64,000 nucleotides of DNA from Lingula anatina (lineage: Eukaryota; Brachiopoda; Lingulata; Lingulida; Lingulidae). The stretch covers positions 336,764 through 400,763 of the forward strand of contig NW_019775081.1 of NCBI RefSeq assembly GCF_001039355.2. The letters are read 5' to 3'. The notes under the pieces are model-generated. The model was not told the DNA's origin and did no database searches. It saw only the letters and a program-made list of their open reading frames with translations. A program made the position numbers and the translations under genes. The stretch's first letter is position 1; the number at the start of each line of letters is the position of its first letter. Positions 23,386-36,200 of this stretch are shown here, in pieces.

Positions 23386-25563
23386 GTAGGTCGTTATATT
23401 TACTAACGTTCCGAAGCCTTAACCGTGGAATTGTAGCAATTTCAGTTTGATAGCTCTAAGCGGCATTTTGATGTAGACGGTAAGGTAGACAATTCATATA
23501 AATGCTCGTGAATCGGCTGAATATATGTCAATTTATATACAAAATAAATAAATAAATAAATAAAAACAAATAAAAAAGAAATGTAAAGCACATTGCAAGT
23601 TTATTGCTTTTGGAGCATTCAGATTATTACCAACGTTGATCTGGTTTTCACAACATCTTCAGTCCCTTTAAAAAGACAAGTATTCAGTGATAAAGGATGA
23701 AGATGAAAATCAACTTGTGATAAGGAAATCCAACGCTGATAATAATAACCAGTTTTAATTATTTAATGTTCACTCACTTCTTCAGGTACAGTCTGCTGAT
23801 TGCGGGGAGTCCCACTCTTTAGAAAAATATAAAAAAACAAGGATTCTTAAAGTTAACTTCTTAAACAGATGAATTAATTATAAACAAGTCTACTTTAGCT
23901 CTTTAAACTTTACACAAAATATTATAAGGAATTTCAGACTTCAAACAAAGACATTCCGTCCATGAACAGAAACATCTATTCATAAATTTACCTAGATGAG
24001 TTCTCAAAATGAAACCACTTAAAATCCACCAGAGCGTCTATTTCGTCATTCTGTACTGCTTGGTGAGATCAGAGATTCGAACCTACGGTAATATATATAT
24101 AACGTCTATAATGATTATATGTGTCTCATACAAGGCTTAAATTGGACACCGTCTGTGTCAGACAGCAAATTAATTAAGTTAAAGCATATAGCTCTTTACT
24201 CTATAGACGTATATTTAAGCGGGTGACACAGATTCAACCAACGTTAATAACAGTCTCTTGCCTTGATATTCAAAGCCAGGTCTCTCGATCAACATTCTCT
24301 CGGAGTTTTAATAATAAACAAATAACCGCTCATACCCTAGGTTTATAATTATTAAATTTCAGGATCTGCTGGTCAATAAAAGAGATAAAGAGATAGACAG
24401 ATAGATAGATGGACAATAAATAAATAAATAAATGTCCATACCCCAATTTTATAATTATGAAGTTTCAAGATGTGATGATCAATAAAATATAACTCAGTGT
24501 CGCACCATGCTGATTGATAAATAGATAGGTAGACAGGTAAATAGCGATTTTGTTTATTGTGAATTTTGAGCAAAAACACTAGATCAAAAGAAACATTTTT
24601 TTTTTTTTTGTTTTTTGCAATATCAGCAAGTGAAGCAGTCAAGATGCTGTTCAAAATGAAAATTAACTCGTGGTAAGTTTCCAATTTTGAGGTTATCAGT
24701 TGCTCGCATAAATGCTGTCGTTGTAGAACAGTCTAGGACTGGATTTCCACAGATGTTAGATCGATCTATCCCCGTGGGGAGTCTCAATAGATTACTGTCA
24801 GCTTATCCGGCTTAAATGTCTGTCCCGCATACTAAAAGCTGTCAGGGGGTAATTAACTTCCGTGCGCGCTTGGCTGACAGCAATTTAGCATGAACCCCCA
24901 GGAAGTTAGGTCGATCCAGATGGATCGATCTAAATCTGTGGGAATGCAATCCTAGATTACTTCTCAAAATGAAAACAGTTTAGATCACCAGAGCGTCCAT
25001 TTAGTCATTCTGTACTGTACTGCTTGGTGAGATCAGATATTATAACCAACGATTGTATATTAATTAAATTAACGCATATACTGTAGCTCTTCACTCTATA
25101 GATGTATAGAGCGGGTGACACAGATTCAACCAACGTTAATAACAGTCTCTTGCCCTGATATTCGTAACCAGGTCTCTCGATCATCATTCTCTCGGAGTTT
25201 TAATAAGGAACAAATAACCGTCCCTTCCCCAAGTTCAATGGTGTGGCCCTTAAACGTAGCACCTTAGGCAGAATATCCGTCAGAAAAATAGAAAAGATAA
25301 TAACTGGACGTAAACCACTTTAAGTAAGATACCAATGTAAAACAAAGACCACCTGTTGTTCACCTTCAAGCAAAAGGTACAATACTTTGTGCACCCCCTT
25401 TCCTTAGTCATATTCTCAAAGAAGAGTAATATTTCTAAGAAAGACAAAAGTAGTATGAAATCAGGCTGACAGTTACCAGCGGCGTGAGGAGTGATGTGAG
25501 GAGTGTTTGTTTGTTTGTTTGTTTGTTTTTCTGTCTGTCTGTCTGTTTGTTTGTTTGTTTGTT

Positions 25564-25597
<34 letters not shown>

Positions 25598-27343
25598 CTT
25601 GTCTGTTTGTTTGTTTGTTTGTTTGTTTTTGAGGGGAGGGGTAACTATGGCTACGAATGCTATTTTTAAAAGTCTTATTTATTTTTTCTTGTGTATTTAA
25701 ATTTTTTATGACATTTTCTTTGTTTTTTGAAAATCTTATCTTGTCTGTTTTGATTTTCAGTCTCGTCTCATTCTATAGGTAAAAGTGCGCTTGCCCTGAA
25801 GTTTGTTTCAGTGCATTATTGGGTTGATTCGATAAGCGCGTATACAAACAGTTACGCTAAGACGCGCAGTGGCCACAGTCCGTATTTGATCGTTCAAGTG
25901 CCCTCAAGGCGTATCAAATATTTCTATGTGTCTAAATGGTGTACACACCATACATTATATTTTGGGCAACTACGACTTACAATAGAGTGTGTCAACAGTG
26001 AAGCTCACTTGAGAGCTGTCTTCCTTATAGTTAACAATAGATTGTGTCAACACTGATGTGGGCAACTTTGGCTTACTCGATTTTGGGTTATTGCTTGTTT
26101 AAAAACTCGGAGGAAATATTTTACCTCACCGGGATACATCTGCTGGGCTTGTGTTCTGACCTACAATGTGTCCCTTGGGTTTTTAAAGAGGACGAGATAA
26201 TGGCAGTTCAAGGAGATGGTTCTCGCTTCCTTCTCTCTGGTTTTGGGTAATAAGAATGACGCTGACGTTGCGATGATGTGACACTTTGGTAAATAAGTCG
26301 CGTATTCTGCTATCAACTGCTGCTTCGGCAAATAGGTCGTCAAATACTATGAGACTGTTCACATTAGGATCAAAGAAATCGTCATCTTGGATATAGGAAG
26401 GTGAAAACCCTTTGACTCGACCAGCATGACTTCATATAAATGTTGCCACATATCGTAACACCAAATTATTTTCTGTGGGCGCAATGAAATCATTAATTGC
26501 GCGTGTGCTATCAATCGTTTCACGATTTCCCACTGCCCGTCGGACCAGTCTCCATGTCAGTAAATGGGGATATGAGTGGTCCACACTCACTACCCGCCTG
26601 CAGATTAAGCTGAGCTTTCGCCTGGTGTACACTCATTACGTGTCTATCCAAGTTGTCCTTTCTGGAGAAGGTTTTTCCACACTCAATACACTTGAACACC
26701 TTTTCAAAGAATGAGAAGTGAGGGTGAGGAGTAAGCTATTTATATACACCCTCCTTCCTCCTCCTCCCTAACTCCTCCTCCCTTCCTCCTCCTCCCTAAC
26801 TCCTCCTCCCTAACTCCATAACTTCTCCTCCTTCTTCTCCCTCCCTCCCTCCTCCTCCTCCTCCTTTCTAACTCCTCCTCCTCCATAAATTTTCCTCCTC
26901 CTCCATAACTTCTCCCTACTACCTCCCCCTCCTCCTCCCTAATTCCTTTTCCTTCATTTCATCTACTTTGAATCAGAAATGTTGGGGCGCCCGGATGTGC
27001 GCTTAACTGTATGGTGTGTACACCATTTAGACACATAGAAATATCTGATACGCCTTGAGGTGAGGACACTTGAACGATCATATACGGACTGTGTCCACTG
27101 CGCGTCTTAGCGTAACTGTTTGCATACGCGCTTATCGAATCAACCCAATAAAGCACTGGAACAAACTTCAGTGCAAGCGCACTTTTACCTATAGAATGAG
27201 ACGAGACAGAAAATCAAAACAGACAAGATAAGATTTTCAAAAAAAAAAAAAAAAAAGAAAATGTCATAAAATATTTAAATACACAAGAAAAAATAAATAA
27301 GACTTTTAAAAATAACATTTGTAGCCCGTCCCCTTAAAAACAA

Positions 27344-27390
<47 letters not shown>

Positions 27391-29834
27391 AGCAAACAAA
27401 CAAACAGACAGACAGACAGACAAATAAACAAACAAACAGACAGAAGACAGGCAAACAAACAGACAGGCAGACAAACAAACAAACACTCCTCACGTCATTC
27501 ATCACGCCGCTGGTAACTGTCAGCCTGATTTTATACTACTGACAAATGCAAGTATTAAGTGTGGGTTAACATCTTGGAATTAACATACCATTATTCAACA
27601 GATAAAGACGCAGAAAGGTATATTAATAGTTTGTTACTTACCTACGTTGTGGAACGATAAAGAATAACTATGTTTTTGTGATTTCAGAATTGCTATAGCA
27701 TTGTTCTGCGTGCTCCAGTGCTCATTGTACGTTCACTGTATCAACCAGGAGTGTGCTTTCCCATCCGTAGAAATCGGGGTTAGCTGGACTTTCATATTTC
27801 GATTGAGTGGAATATGGACAGGGCTAGAAAAAAACCTCACCAGATTTATGCAACATCATGCATGTGCGGGGAGAACAGAGTGAGTACCATAAGTATGGCG
27901 CTTGGGTACTTTTCTTTAACATTAATGGTAAAGGAGGCTATTTTGTGAAATACTGTACTCTTGACAACAAATCATTGTCTTCACTGGAGAAAAAGTAGTG
28001 TCTACTAATCATATGACTAATATGAATTAATTCACTTATATTTTAGAATTTACAACGCAGATGGAGAGTCGTATGTGTAACTGAACATATTATATATCGA
28101 CGTACAGCTGTAGCATATTTACTTTTGCAGCAACCAATCCATAGTTGAATTTGGACAGAACGCTGTGAAATATTTTGGCGACCACTTTGGAATAAATATG
28201 TCGGCTGTGACCGATTCTGATATACTTGATGGACGTGTCCTATTAGAGGACGGAAGAATGGTGTTTCACCCCTACCACCTAAGCCCAAATGCAAAGTGCA
28301 GTCTTGTTTTTGGTAGGAACTCATTTATAATTTGAGAAGGAAAGTCTGGGGTGAAAACCGATTTTCATAATCCTATCCTACTAAGATTTCGTAGCAATGC
28401 ACGGAGCATACTTTTTCCCCATTTTATTTGTTATTTTGTTATTCTGAGTAAGTTTGAGCGGATCATGGGTTTTGTATTACTGCGTTTTATTTCCGAGGCC
28501 ATGCCTCATGTGGTACATCTTTTATTAGTCAAAGACATACTGTATAATGTGGCCAATAGACCAAGATATCGAGCTATGAAGACCTCCGTAACTTGTGTTT
28601 GAAGTCTAAACAACCTTAAATGAGTAAAGTCTTAGCATTGGGCAATCCATCTATGCTGGAAATTGAATATGTTTATGTCATTTGAGTGGATAAAATTGTT
28701 ATTTGGTAATTTGTTACATCACAGACGAGAGCGGTAGAGGGTTCGTTTCTAACGCGGGCTGGGTGATTGAGGTCATTAAGAGCATTCAGGTTAACGGAAC
28801 TGGGTATACAGGAACGCTTGACGAAATCAATTCAATGTTTTATGGGGAATATATCATGAAGGTAAGTGACCTTGCATACAAGCATGTTTTGTTAATCTTA
28901 AAAGTCGTATGTCATTTTATAAATTGTTCATTTGATTTCGAGTCCGTATCAGTGTGCCCAAAATTGGATAATTGGCATCAAAATTTTGGAAAAAAGTTTT
29001 CTGGATTAAAATGACAACATACCTACAGCAAAACGTGGTTGTAGTCTAATTTTATACAAACTGTTCTAATCCAAGCTATGTCCTTATTTTTATGTGATAT
29101 AAAATGAATTAAAAGATTCTGAATATTGCTGGCAATAAAATGACTGCTTTATTCCGCTTTTGTTATTTTACCCAGAAATATCAGTCGATATCGTGAATAT
29201 TCATCACATATTAAAATTTACCTGAAGTCAGGTCAAGTCATTCAGCATGACACTAGTGAAATGTACCCTCGTGCAACCTGCCACATATACAGATGCTGGG
29301 GCAAATGGGCATCAAGCACTCGCCAACCCGCACTGAACTAGAGTGGCAAGATATGTGTCAGAACCCCTCCCAAATCCAAATCCGCAACTGCCTACAACAA
29401 GCAAAGTGTGCAGCAGTCTGTGAACGCATACGCTAGAAGTGGCGTGACAGGCGGAGATGATGATTACACTGTACCTTTATCAACAACATCGCTGGTGGGG
29501 AAACTTGTGGTCTCTGTGACACAGTCTCCTTTTCGTTCGACACCCCCCCCCCCTTCTCTCCAATCCAATCTAGCTAATAAATTATTATTATTGGAGATAT
29601 TAATTTGTAATAACGCTATTGATAATACTATTTCAGCCAGGTCGTATGGGCAATTGGCCATATGCGAAATCCTTAAAGTATAAAACACCAACGCCAGCCA
29701 CACTTCTCAAATCAGGTGTGTACACGTACGAGACTAAAGCATCCTGGGATGGAATCAAAGGACAGTCATACGGTCGCTTTACCATAGATGCAAAAAATGG
29801 AAAAATCGACGGAACAGAGACATTCATTGTATAA
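23378..29834 (+). CDS. Gene A unit 4, intact secreted protein (reference model)
   Basis: Exons: 23378-23385 (coding part), 27688-27879, 28131-28312, 28725-28861, 29637-29834 (TAA). Total coding length is 717 nt, 238 residues, fully open with GT-AG borders and matching phases (2, 2, 1, 0). The start MLRIAIALFCVLQCSLYVHC is a signal peptide; cleavage near VHC is likely. Cysteines in QEC, HHAC and AKC plus one near the cleavage site could form two disulfides. Three sequons are present: NLT (exon 2), NMS (exon 3), NGT (exon 4). Intron 1 is 4.3 kb and hosts a 2.1-kb inverted-repeat element. Intron 4 is short (775 bp) and lacks the LINE relic found in most other units. I do not recognise the family; a secreted recognition or effector protein is only a guess. 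Confidence 0.74.
24728..24958. mobile_element. Palindromic element, intron 1 of unit 4
   Basis: Ends CTAGGACTGGATTTCCACAGAT and ATCTGTGGGAATGCAATCCTAG are inverted repeats; AGATCGATC motifs and CTGTCAGC/GCTGACAG pairs lie further in. Related to the spacer palindromes but with its own ends. Confidence 0.55.
26622..26696 (-). pseudogene. C2H2 zinc-finger fragment inside inverted-repeat element
   Basis: Minus strand reads FKCIECGKTFSRKDNLDRH then four residues to H: C-x2-C-x12-H-x4-H with the F and L core positions, a complete C2H2 finger. The frame continues about 30 codons downstream to TGA without a second finger. Either a captured host exon or a remnant of the element's own DNA-binding protein. 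Confidence 0.6.
26745..26960. repeat. (TCC)n pyrimidine tract
   Basis: About 200 bases of CTCCTCCTCC and CCTAACTCC repeats on the + strand, between the zinc-finger fragment and the right arm of the inverted-repeat element. Confidence 0.75.
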
Positions 29835-30193
29835 GGTGCGCGCATTTGAAAAATGCAAATAATGCACACACGATTAATGATATCGGATATAGAACTACCG
29901 TAAAGCAAGCACAACAACAGCAACTACACTACACAACTAAGGACGAAGAAAATTAATCAAATTGTCAAGCAGAATTTAGTAAATATTATTGTCACCTTTT
30001 TGTTTCAATTTGATTGATTTCATTGATGTATTGCACTGATAAAAATACTTGAAAACTTCAATACTGATGTTTTAATGAAGGTTGTCATAAATTCTTTTCC
30101 TCCAAATGCTTAGAATACATGCAGCTTCAGCAAGTTGATGGTTTTCTTAACTTTTATGCATGCTCACAATAAACACTACAAATAACGAAAAGG

Positions 30194-30199
30194 AATAAA
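30194..30199 (+). terminator. Polyadenylation-like signal, unit 4
   Basis: AATAAA in the conserved block about 360 bases after the TAA of the intact unit. Confidence 0.42.
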
Positions 30200-31072
30200 T
30201 GTCTAAACGTTTTTGTCTCATTGTTCTAGTAATGCATCATACAAGTCTCATTTACAATGTACATTAGCACTGAATGCCCTGTCATGGGATGGACAATGCT
30301 TTTGACTGTCGAGGCGTACCTTTCTTTTATATGATGCCCTTGCTGGTAAAAAACGGGGGGGGGGGGTTACTTGTCGGATAATCCTTGGTCTTGCTTAAAA
30401 AAGACACCTTTGCCCGACTCTTTGTCCCATAAAATATAAGAGAATCTATGAACTAGAAATAGACAATAAAGATAGCCAACGTCTTTGCACTTATACAGAG
30501 ATTCTCGATAATCCTGTGCAAAATCCTGTTTGAATCAAATTGAATATTACATTTTTGGAGTAATATTTTAATAAACGAAAAATATATTATAAGTAAGCAA
30601 AACCCCTTTATGGACAAACTGACTATACTGATATATACCAATAAATATAAACAATTCTTTGTGAATGAGAACACTATGTCATTACTTTTTAAAGAACAAC
30701 ATCGTTATAGAGACATTTTTGCAACATGCATGGCTCACCTGCTATTTCACTTCCCTCGTTTATCTCTAAACAGCTAACCTGCTTCTACAGGATTTGGCCA
30801 TATCTTTCACTTGGAGTACAAGCCTACAATGTTTAATAGTTTTTACTGAAAATAATTAAATCAGTAAACAACCACAAAATGTTTTATTCAATTTTATCAT
30901 AGACAACTTTCTATTTACAAATTTGACAACAGCCGTCTTGTATATGTTAATATTTTTAATAGTGTCATCTATACAGATACAGAGAAAGTGATTTATGCCC
31001 GAGCTGTGTAACGTGGTAACCATATAATTGACACAAAGCTGTACAGGTGAACAACAACAACAACAACAACAA

Positions 31073-31113
<41 letters not shown>

Positions 31114-31785
31114 TATCCCCGTAATGGGCTGGCAGTCCCATATGACGATGATCATGAGGACTACTATATATACACACGTACATTATGTAACTTGACAGGA
31201 TACCAGTATTTTCAATTCTACATCTGCAGCAAATGAAAACATATAGCTCTTTCATTTCTAATGGTTTTATTCATTTCCAATACGATTCACTCAACATTAA
31301 TGTTAGGGGATCTGCGTGCCAGGCGTACTATGCAATATATTTGCAAATGCCTCTATGTATGTCTGAATATTCCGTACATCTGCTCATCCACCCCCTATTC
31401 TGTTCTTTACAAATCGTTTATTCTTGGAATAAAAGGACTTGATGTAGATGTCTTGTTTGGATATGCCAGGGAGAGCTGGTGGTCTTAATGCTTACAATTC
31501 GTTCTAGTCTATGTCATGTACTTGCCAATGGTGCAAAACATCACATACTTTATTGCTGAGACTTTTTAAGGAATGGTTCGCAAGTAAGAAAAATTGCTCT
31601 TCTTTCTGGGGGAAGTGAGATTAAGTAAAAATTAATCATAAAAGATACTTTTTATAACCTAATTTGAACATTGAGGCCGGTTGAGTCAAGGGCGTCAGCT
31701 GCTGTGATCAGTTTTTCAGTTGTGGGTATTTTAGAGAGTCATATACACTCCTCTATATTTTCGTCTTCTGTGATTGCGCTCCCAG

Positions 31786-31871
31786 TGTACTGGTATGAGG
31801 TTGCATGCATCAAGCCCCGTGTGTCATACACAGTGGAGAACCAGCCAGGACCATTTTCTTTGCCTGATTTT
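31786..31871 (+). other. Candidate orphan exon in spacer
   Basis: Between CTCCCAG and GTAAGTG an 86-base block reads YWYEVACIKPRVSYTVENQ... to LPDF. The block recurs at 22069-22154 (stop TAG near its start) and 47055-47140 (frameshift), so only this copy is open. The opposite strand is also open over the block. It may be a relic of a third gene or part of a mobile element. Confidence 0.25.
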
Positions 31872-31929
31872 GTAAGTGAGAGACCATTCCCAGAGACTAT
31901 CGTACTAACTTTGGGTCGAACTATCTCCA

Positions 31930-32100
31930 AGGGGTTTTTCGCTAAATTGCAATTAACTTAAGCGACTTAACAGTCTGTCACGCCTACTGAAGCTAATAGG
32001 GGGCAATTAACTATCGTTTAGCAGCTTTAGCAGGCGTGGCAGACATCTAAGTCACTAAAGCTGAAAGCAATTTAGCGAGAAACCCTGTGGAGATGGACCA
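31930..32100. mobile_element. Palindromic MITE, spacer before unit 5
   Basis: Nearly perfect palindrome: AGTCTGTCACGCCTACTGAAGC on the left mirrors AGCAGGCGTGGCAGACATCTAAG on the right, extending outwards to CTCCAAGGGGTTTTTCGC and GCGAGAAACCCTGTGGAG. Related copies are at 14130-14260, 22225-22370 and 47200-47360. Confidence 0.6.
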
Positions 32101-32139
32101 ATTCTGTAACATTGATCTAGGGATGGGAACCTAGTCTTA

Positions 32140-32375
32140 AACTGGGATCCCTTCCCTAGAAAGATCCATCTGGATCAGTCTTACTCCCTGGGGACTAATT
32201 TGCTATCAACTAACCGGCTTAAATGTCTGTCACGCCTTCCGAATCAGCTATGGGGTAAAGATAATTACCCGCAAACAACTTTACTAGACGTGAGTGACAT
32301 TTAAGTCGGTTAAGTTGATAGCAATTTAGTGAGACTCCTCAGGGAGATAGATCGATCCTAAAAGTCTATAGACAT
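32140..32375. mobile_element. Second palindromic element nested next to the first
   Basis: Arms CTCCCTGGGGACTAATTTGC...TCAACTAACCGGCTTAAATGTC and the complement of GACATTTAAGTCGGTTAAGTTGATAGC...CTCAGGGAGATAGATCGATCC. A shorter relative lies at 22440-22575. Confidence 0.5.
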
Positions 32376-32384
32376 CGTGATACA

Positions 32385-32584
32385 GTTTTTCATATTTCTG
32401 AAAAAAAAAAAAAACAACACACCAATGGTCCCCTCTTGAAATTAGGATTTTGACTAGCTGACTCATAGTTCTAAATCGAACCAAATGGCACCGTTCATCC
32501 TTTAAAATACCAAAATTCAGCGGAGGAGTGGGTTGGCTTCCCATCCACAGACCCCCCTTTCAAATTATCTTCGTTCCACCCCTG
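32385..32584. mobile_element. hAT-type MITE, reverse orientation, spacer before unit 5
   Basis: Matches 22600-22800 through the CACACCAATGGTCC and AAAATACCAAAATTCAGCGG blocks, ending TTCGTTCCACCCCTG. Confidence 0.45.
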
Positions 32585-33132
32585 TGTATGGGGACATGGA
32601 AGCATGGATCAAGACTTTTAACTTAATTGCAAAAGATTTATCAAAAGTATAGCAATCAAGAGGCTGAAGTTCTACAAAGGAATTAGTTTAGATAAACTAA
32701 TTGAGCACAGCTTTCTGTAGACTGGATAAATTAAACAGACTGCACTAAAATGACATGGGTGCTTTTTAATAAGTCGACACAAATGCAATTCAAAGTACCC
32801 CTATAATGTTGCTAAGCCAAAGACCATTTTGTCGTGCCTAGTAGGAGCACTGCTAGTATTGATAAGGTCGAGTGCATATCACTGATTTAAAGAAAACCTT
32901 TTAACAGGGCTTTCTAAGGAAGATGTTTTCGTCGGTTTATCTAGAAAAAAGCATTTTGTGCTTTGGACAAGAAAAAAAGCATTCCAAATAACTCTTTTAG
33001 GGGTAACATTTTTAAACTGCTTTTATAGTATTTACCCGGCGTTACTACCTGTACCCCCCCCCCCCCAACACACACACACACAAACACACAAAAACATCCC
33101 TAACTCTCCAGGTTAAACAATTATTTAAACAT

Positions 33133-33224
33133 TGCGCTCACGGTACTTAAAGCACAATCCCCAGATTGTGAGAAGCAGCATCGGACGTTCTTCACCAACG
33201 TAAAACCTGATACAAGATGTTGAG
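33133..33224 (+). promoter_or_regulatory. Leader exon and proximal promoter of gene A unit 5
   Basis: Conserved module following poly-C and (AC)n tracts. CGGTACTTAAAGCAC is followed by CAATCCCCAGATTGTGAG and ATGTTGAG at 33217-33224, donor GTAGGT. Confidence 0.5.
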
Positions 33225-36200
33225 GTAGGTCGTTATATTTACTTTCGTTCTGAACCTTTAACCGTGGAATTGTAGCAATTTCAGTATGATAGCTCTAAGC
33301 GGCATTTTGATGCAGACGGTAAGGTAGACAATTCAGATAAATGCTCGTGAATCGGCTGAATATATGTCAGTTTATATACAAAATAAATAAATAAAAACAA
33401 ATTAAGAAGAAATGTAAAGCACATTGCAAGTTAATTGCTTTTGGAGCATTCAGATTATTACCAACGTTGATCTGGTTTTCACAACATCTTCAGTCCCTTT
33501 AAAAAGACAAGTATTCAGTGATACAGGATGAAGATGAAAATCAACTTGTGATAAGGAAATCCAACGCTGATAACAATAATCAGTTTTAATTATTTAATGT
33601 TCACTCACTTCTTCAGGTACAGTCTGCTGATTGCGGGGTGTCCCACTCTTTAGAAAATATAAAAAAGCAAGGATTCTTAAAGTTACCTTCTTAAACATAT
33701 AAATTAATTATAAACAAGTCTACTTTAGCTCTTTAAACTTTACACAAAATATTATAAGGAATTTCAGACTTCAAACAAAGACATTCCGTCCATGAACAGA
33801 AACATCTATTCATAAATTTACCTAGATGACTTCTCAAAATGAAACCAGTTTAAATCCACCAGAGCGTCCATTTCGTCATTCTGTACTGCTTGGTGAGATC
33901 AGAGATTCGAACCTACGGTTATATATATATATATATATAATGATTATATGTGTCTCATACAAGGCTTAAATTGTACACCGTGTGTGTCAGACAGCAAATT
34001 AATTTAATTAAAGCATATAGCTCTTCATTCTATAGACATATATTCAAGCGGGTGACACAGATTCAACCAACGTTAATAACAGTCTCTTGCCTTGATATTC
34101 ATAGCCAGGTATCTCGATCAACATTCTCTTGGAGTTTTAATAATGAACAAATAACCGTGTTTTCCCCAAGTTTATTTTTATTAAGTTTCAAGATCTGGTG
34201 GTCAATAAGGTAGATAGATAGATCGATAAATCAATAAAATGTGATGATCAATAAAATATAACTCAGTGTCGCACCATGTTGATTGAAAGATAGATAGATA
34301 GGTAGACAGATAAACAGAGATTTTGTTTATTGTGAATTTGAGCAAAAACAGTACATCGAAAGAAACATTTTTGTTCGCAATATCAGCGAGTGAAACAGTC
34401 AAGATGCTGTTCTATTATTTTAAATATTGCAAAAACTACCTAATGCCGATATTAAAACAACCAGAAAAGCTATAACGTGGCGAGCTTTAAAACCATACAC
34501 ACTATGTTAGCTACTGTAAATGAAACCTGTGAGGATACCAGTATGTTCAGCTTTACATCGACAGCAAAGTAAAGTACAGTGCCGCTGGAATCTAACCTTA
34601 AAGGGATAATAACTCTTCGTTTTTGCCAAAAAATGAAATTTTCATACTTACCAATGGTTAATGAATCCATTTTTACATTCAAAGTTAGTCCCTGTTTTTT
34701 TTCCTAAAAAGTCTTTTTTTTTTTTTTGTTATAATCTCTTAAGAGATTATAACAGATCATAGCCATCAATGGAGGTCACGTGGTCTAAAGATAATCTCAG
34801 ACATCAGAAAAATAGCTATAACTGCCGTTTTGTGGTACAACATAATATATTATATTTCTATGAGTTGTTCACAATGTTTTATTGTGAAACATAGATCTCA
34901 TACGAAAATTTATTATCCCTTTACCTATCACTAGGCATTTTTATTTCGAAGATGTTTTTCAATTCAATCAATTTAAATGTACCTAATTATCAATCAGCTG
35001 ACACGTGTCAATAAGACTGTTTTCCTATCTGGGCTACTCGTAAAACATGAAAAGATTATATCACTGATTTTTGTGTCTTCGTGTCACCTGGCAAGCGAAC
35101 GGTATACATCGCCTTTCGAATTTTTCAAAACATCACCCAAGGATTTTTAACAGACATAATTACGACACAAGGTACGCTTCAGGCAAACTTTTATTTAAAG
35201 GATTTTTTCTTTGGAGTCTTAATTGGGAAATATAAAAAGCGTTACAGGGTATAGATACAACTATGACTGTGGGGGATTTTCAAACGCGCGGAGAGAACCT
35301 CTAACATATAATTTTGGCGGGGAAATCTCATGGAGTGGTCCTTAAACTTAACATCTTAGGCAGAATATCCGTCAGAAAAATTAATCTGTAGTAAAGATAG
35401 TAACTGGGCGCAACCACTTTAACGTAAAATACCAATGAAATACAAAGACCAACTGTTGTTCACCTCCAAGCAAAAGGTACAATATTTTTTTCATCTCGTA
35501 TACTTACTCATATTCTCAAAGACAAGTAATATTTTTAAGAAAGACAAATGCAAGTCTTAAGTGTGGCTTTACATCTTGGAATTAACATAACATTACCCAA
35601 CAGATATGAAGACGCAGAAAAGTATTTGAATAGTTTGTCACTTACCAACGTGGTGGAGCGATGAAAAAACACCTCCTAAGTTTTTGTGATTTCAGAATTG
35701 CTACAGCATTGCTCTGCGTGCTCCAGTGCTCATTGTACGTTCACTGTAGCAACCAGGAGTGTGCTTTCTCGCCCGTAAGAAGCAGGGGTGTGTGGATTTT
35801 CGTATTTCGTTTGAGTGGAATATGGACAGGGCTAGAAAAAAACCGCGCCAGATTTATGCAACATCATGCGTGTGGCGGGAGAACAGAGTGAGTACCATTA
35901 GTATGGCGCTCGGGTACTTTATGATAACATTAAATGTAAAGGAGGCTATTTTGTGAAATACTCTTGACAACAAATCATTGTTTTCACTGGTGAAAAGAAT
36001 TGTCTACAAAGACTATGACTAATGTAAATTAATGTACTTATTTTTCAGTATTTACAAACCAGATGGAGAGTGGTATGTGTAACTGAACATATTATATATC
36101 GACGTACATGTGTAGCACATTTACTTTTGCAGCAACCAGGCCATAGTTGAATTTGGACGGGATGCAGTGAAATATTTTGGCGACCACTATGGAATAGATA

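Larger units (their letters stand above)
25449..27540. mobile_element. 2.1-kb element with long inverted repeats, intron 1 of unit 4
   Basis: Left arm 25449-25953 and right arm about 27009-27540 are inverted copies starting AGTAGTAT(G)AAATCAGG and ending CCTGATTTTATACTACT. GACAAA flanks both sides (25443-25448, 27541-27546); unit 9 has the empty site AAGACAAATGCAAG at about 61635. Each arm holds a (GTTT/GTCT)n tract and an A/T-rich block. The core is unique apart from a zinc-finger remnant and a (TCC)n tract. No transposase is visible, so it is non-autonomous; the superfamily is not assigned. Confidence 0.72.
30200..33130. other. Spacer between units 4 and 5
   Basis: Same modular order as before unit 4, but with no trace of gene B exons: the AAT microsatellite follows the 3' flank directly after GACAACAGCCGTCTTGTATATG. 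Confidence 0.55.

Noticed and set aside
24373-24684. Minus-strand frame with ISVYLSIYLS text
   Set aside because: Translation of (GATA)n microsatellites in intron 1; similar frames at 34202 and 61204 have the same cause.
25484-25700. Cysteine/valine/leucine-rich reading frames (VCLFVCLS repeats)
   Set aside because: They are translations of a (GTTT/GTCT)n microsatellite; the inverted copy at 27275-27505 behaves the same way.
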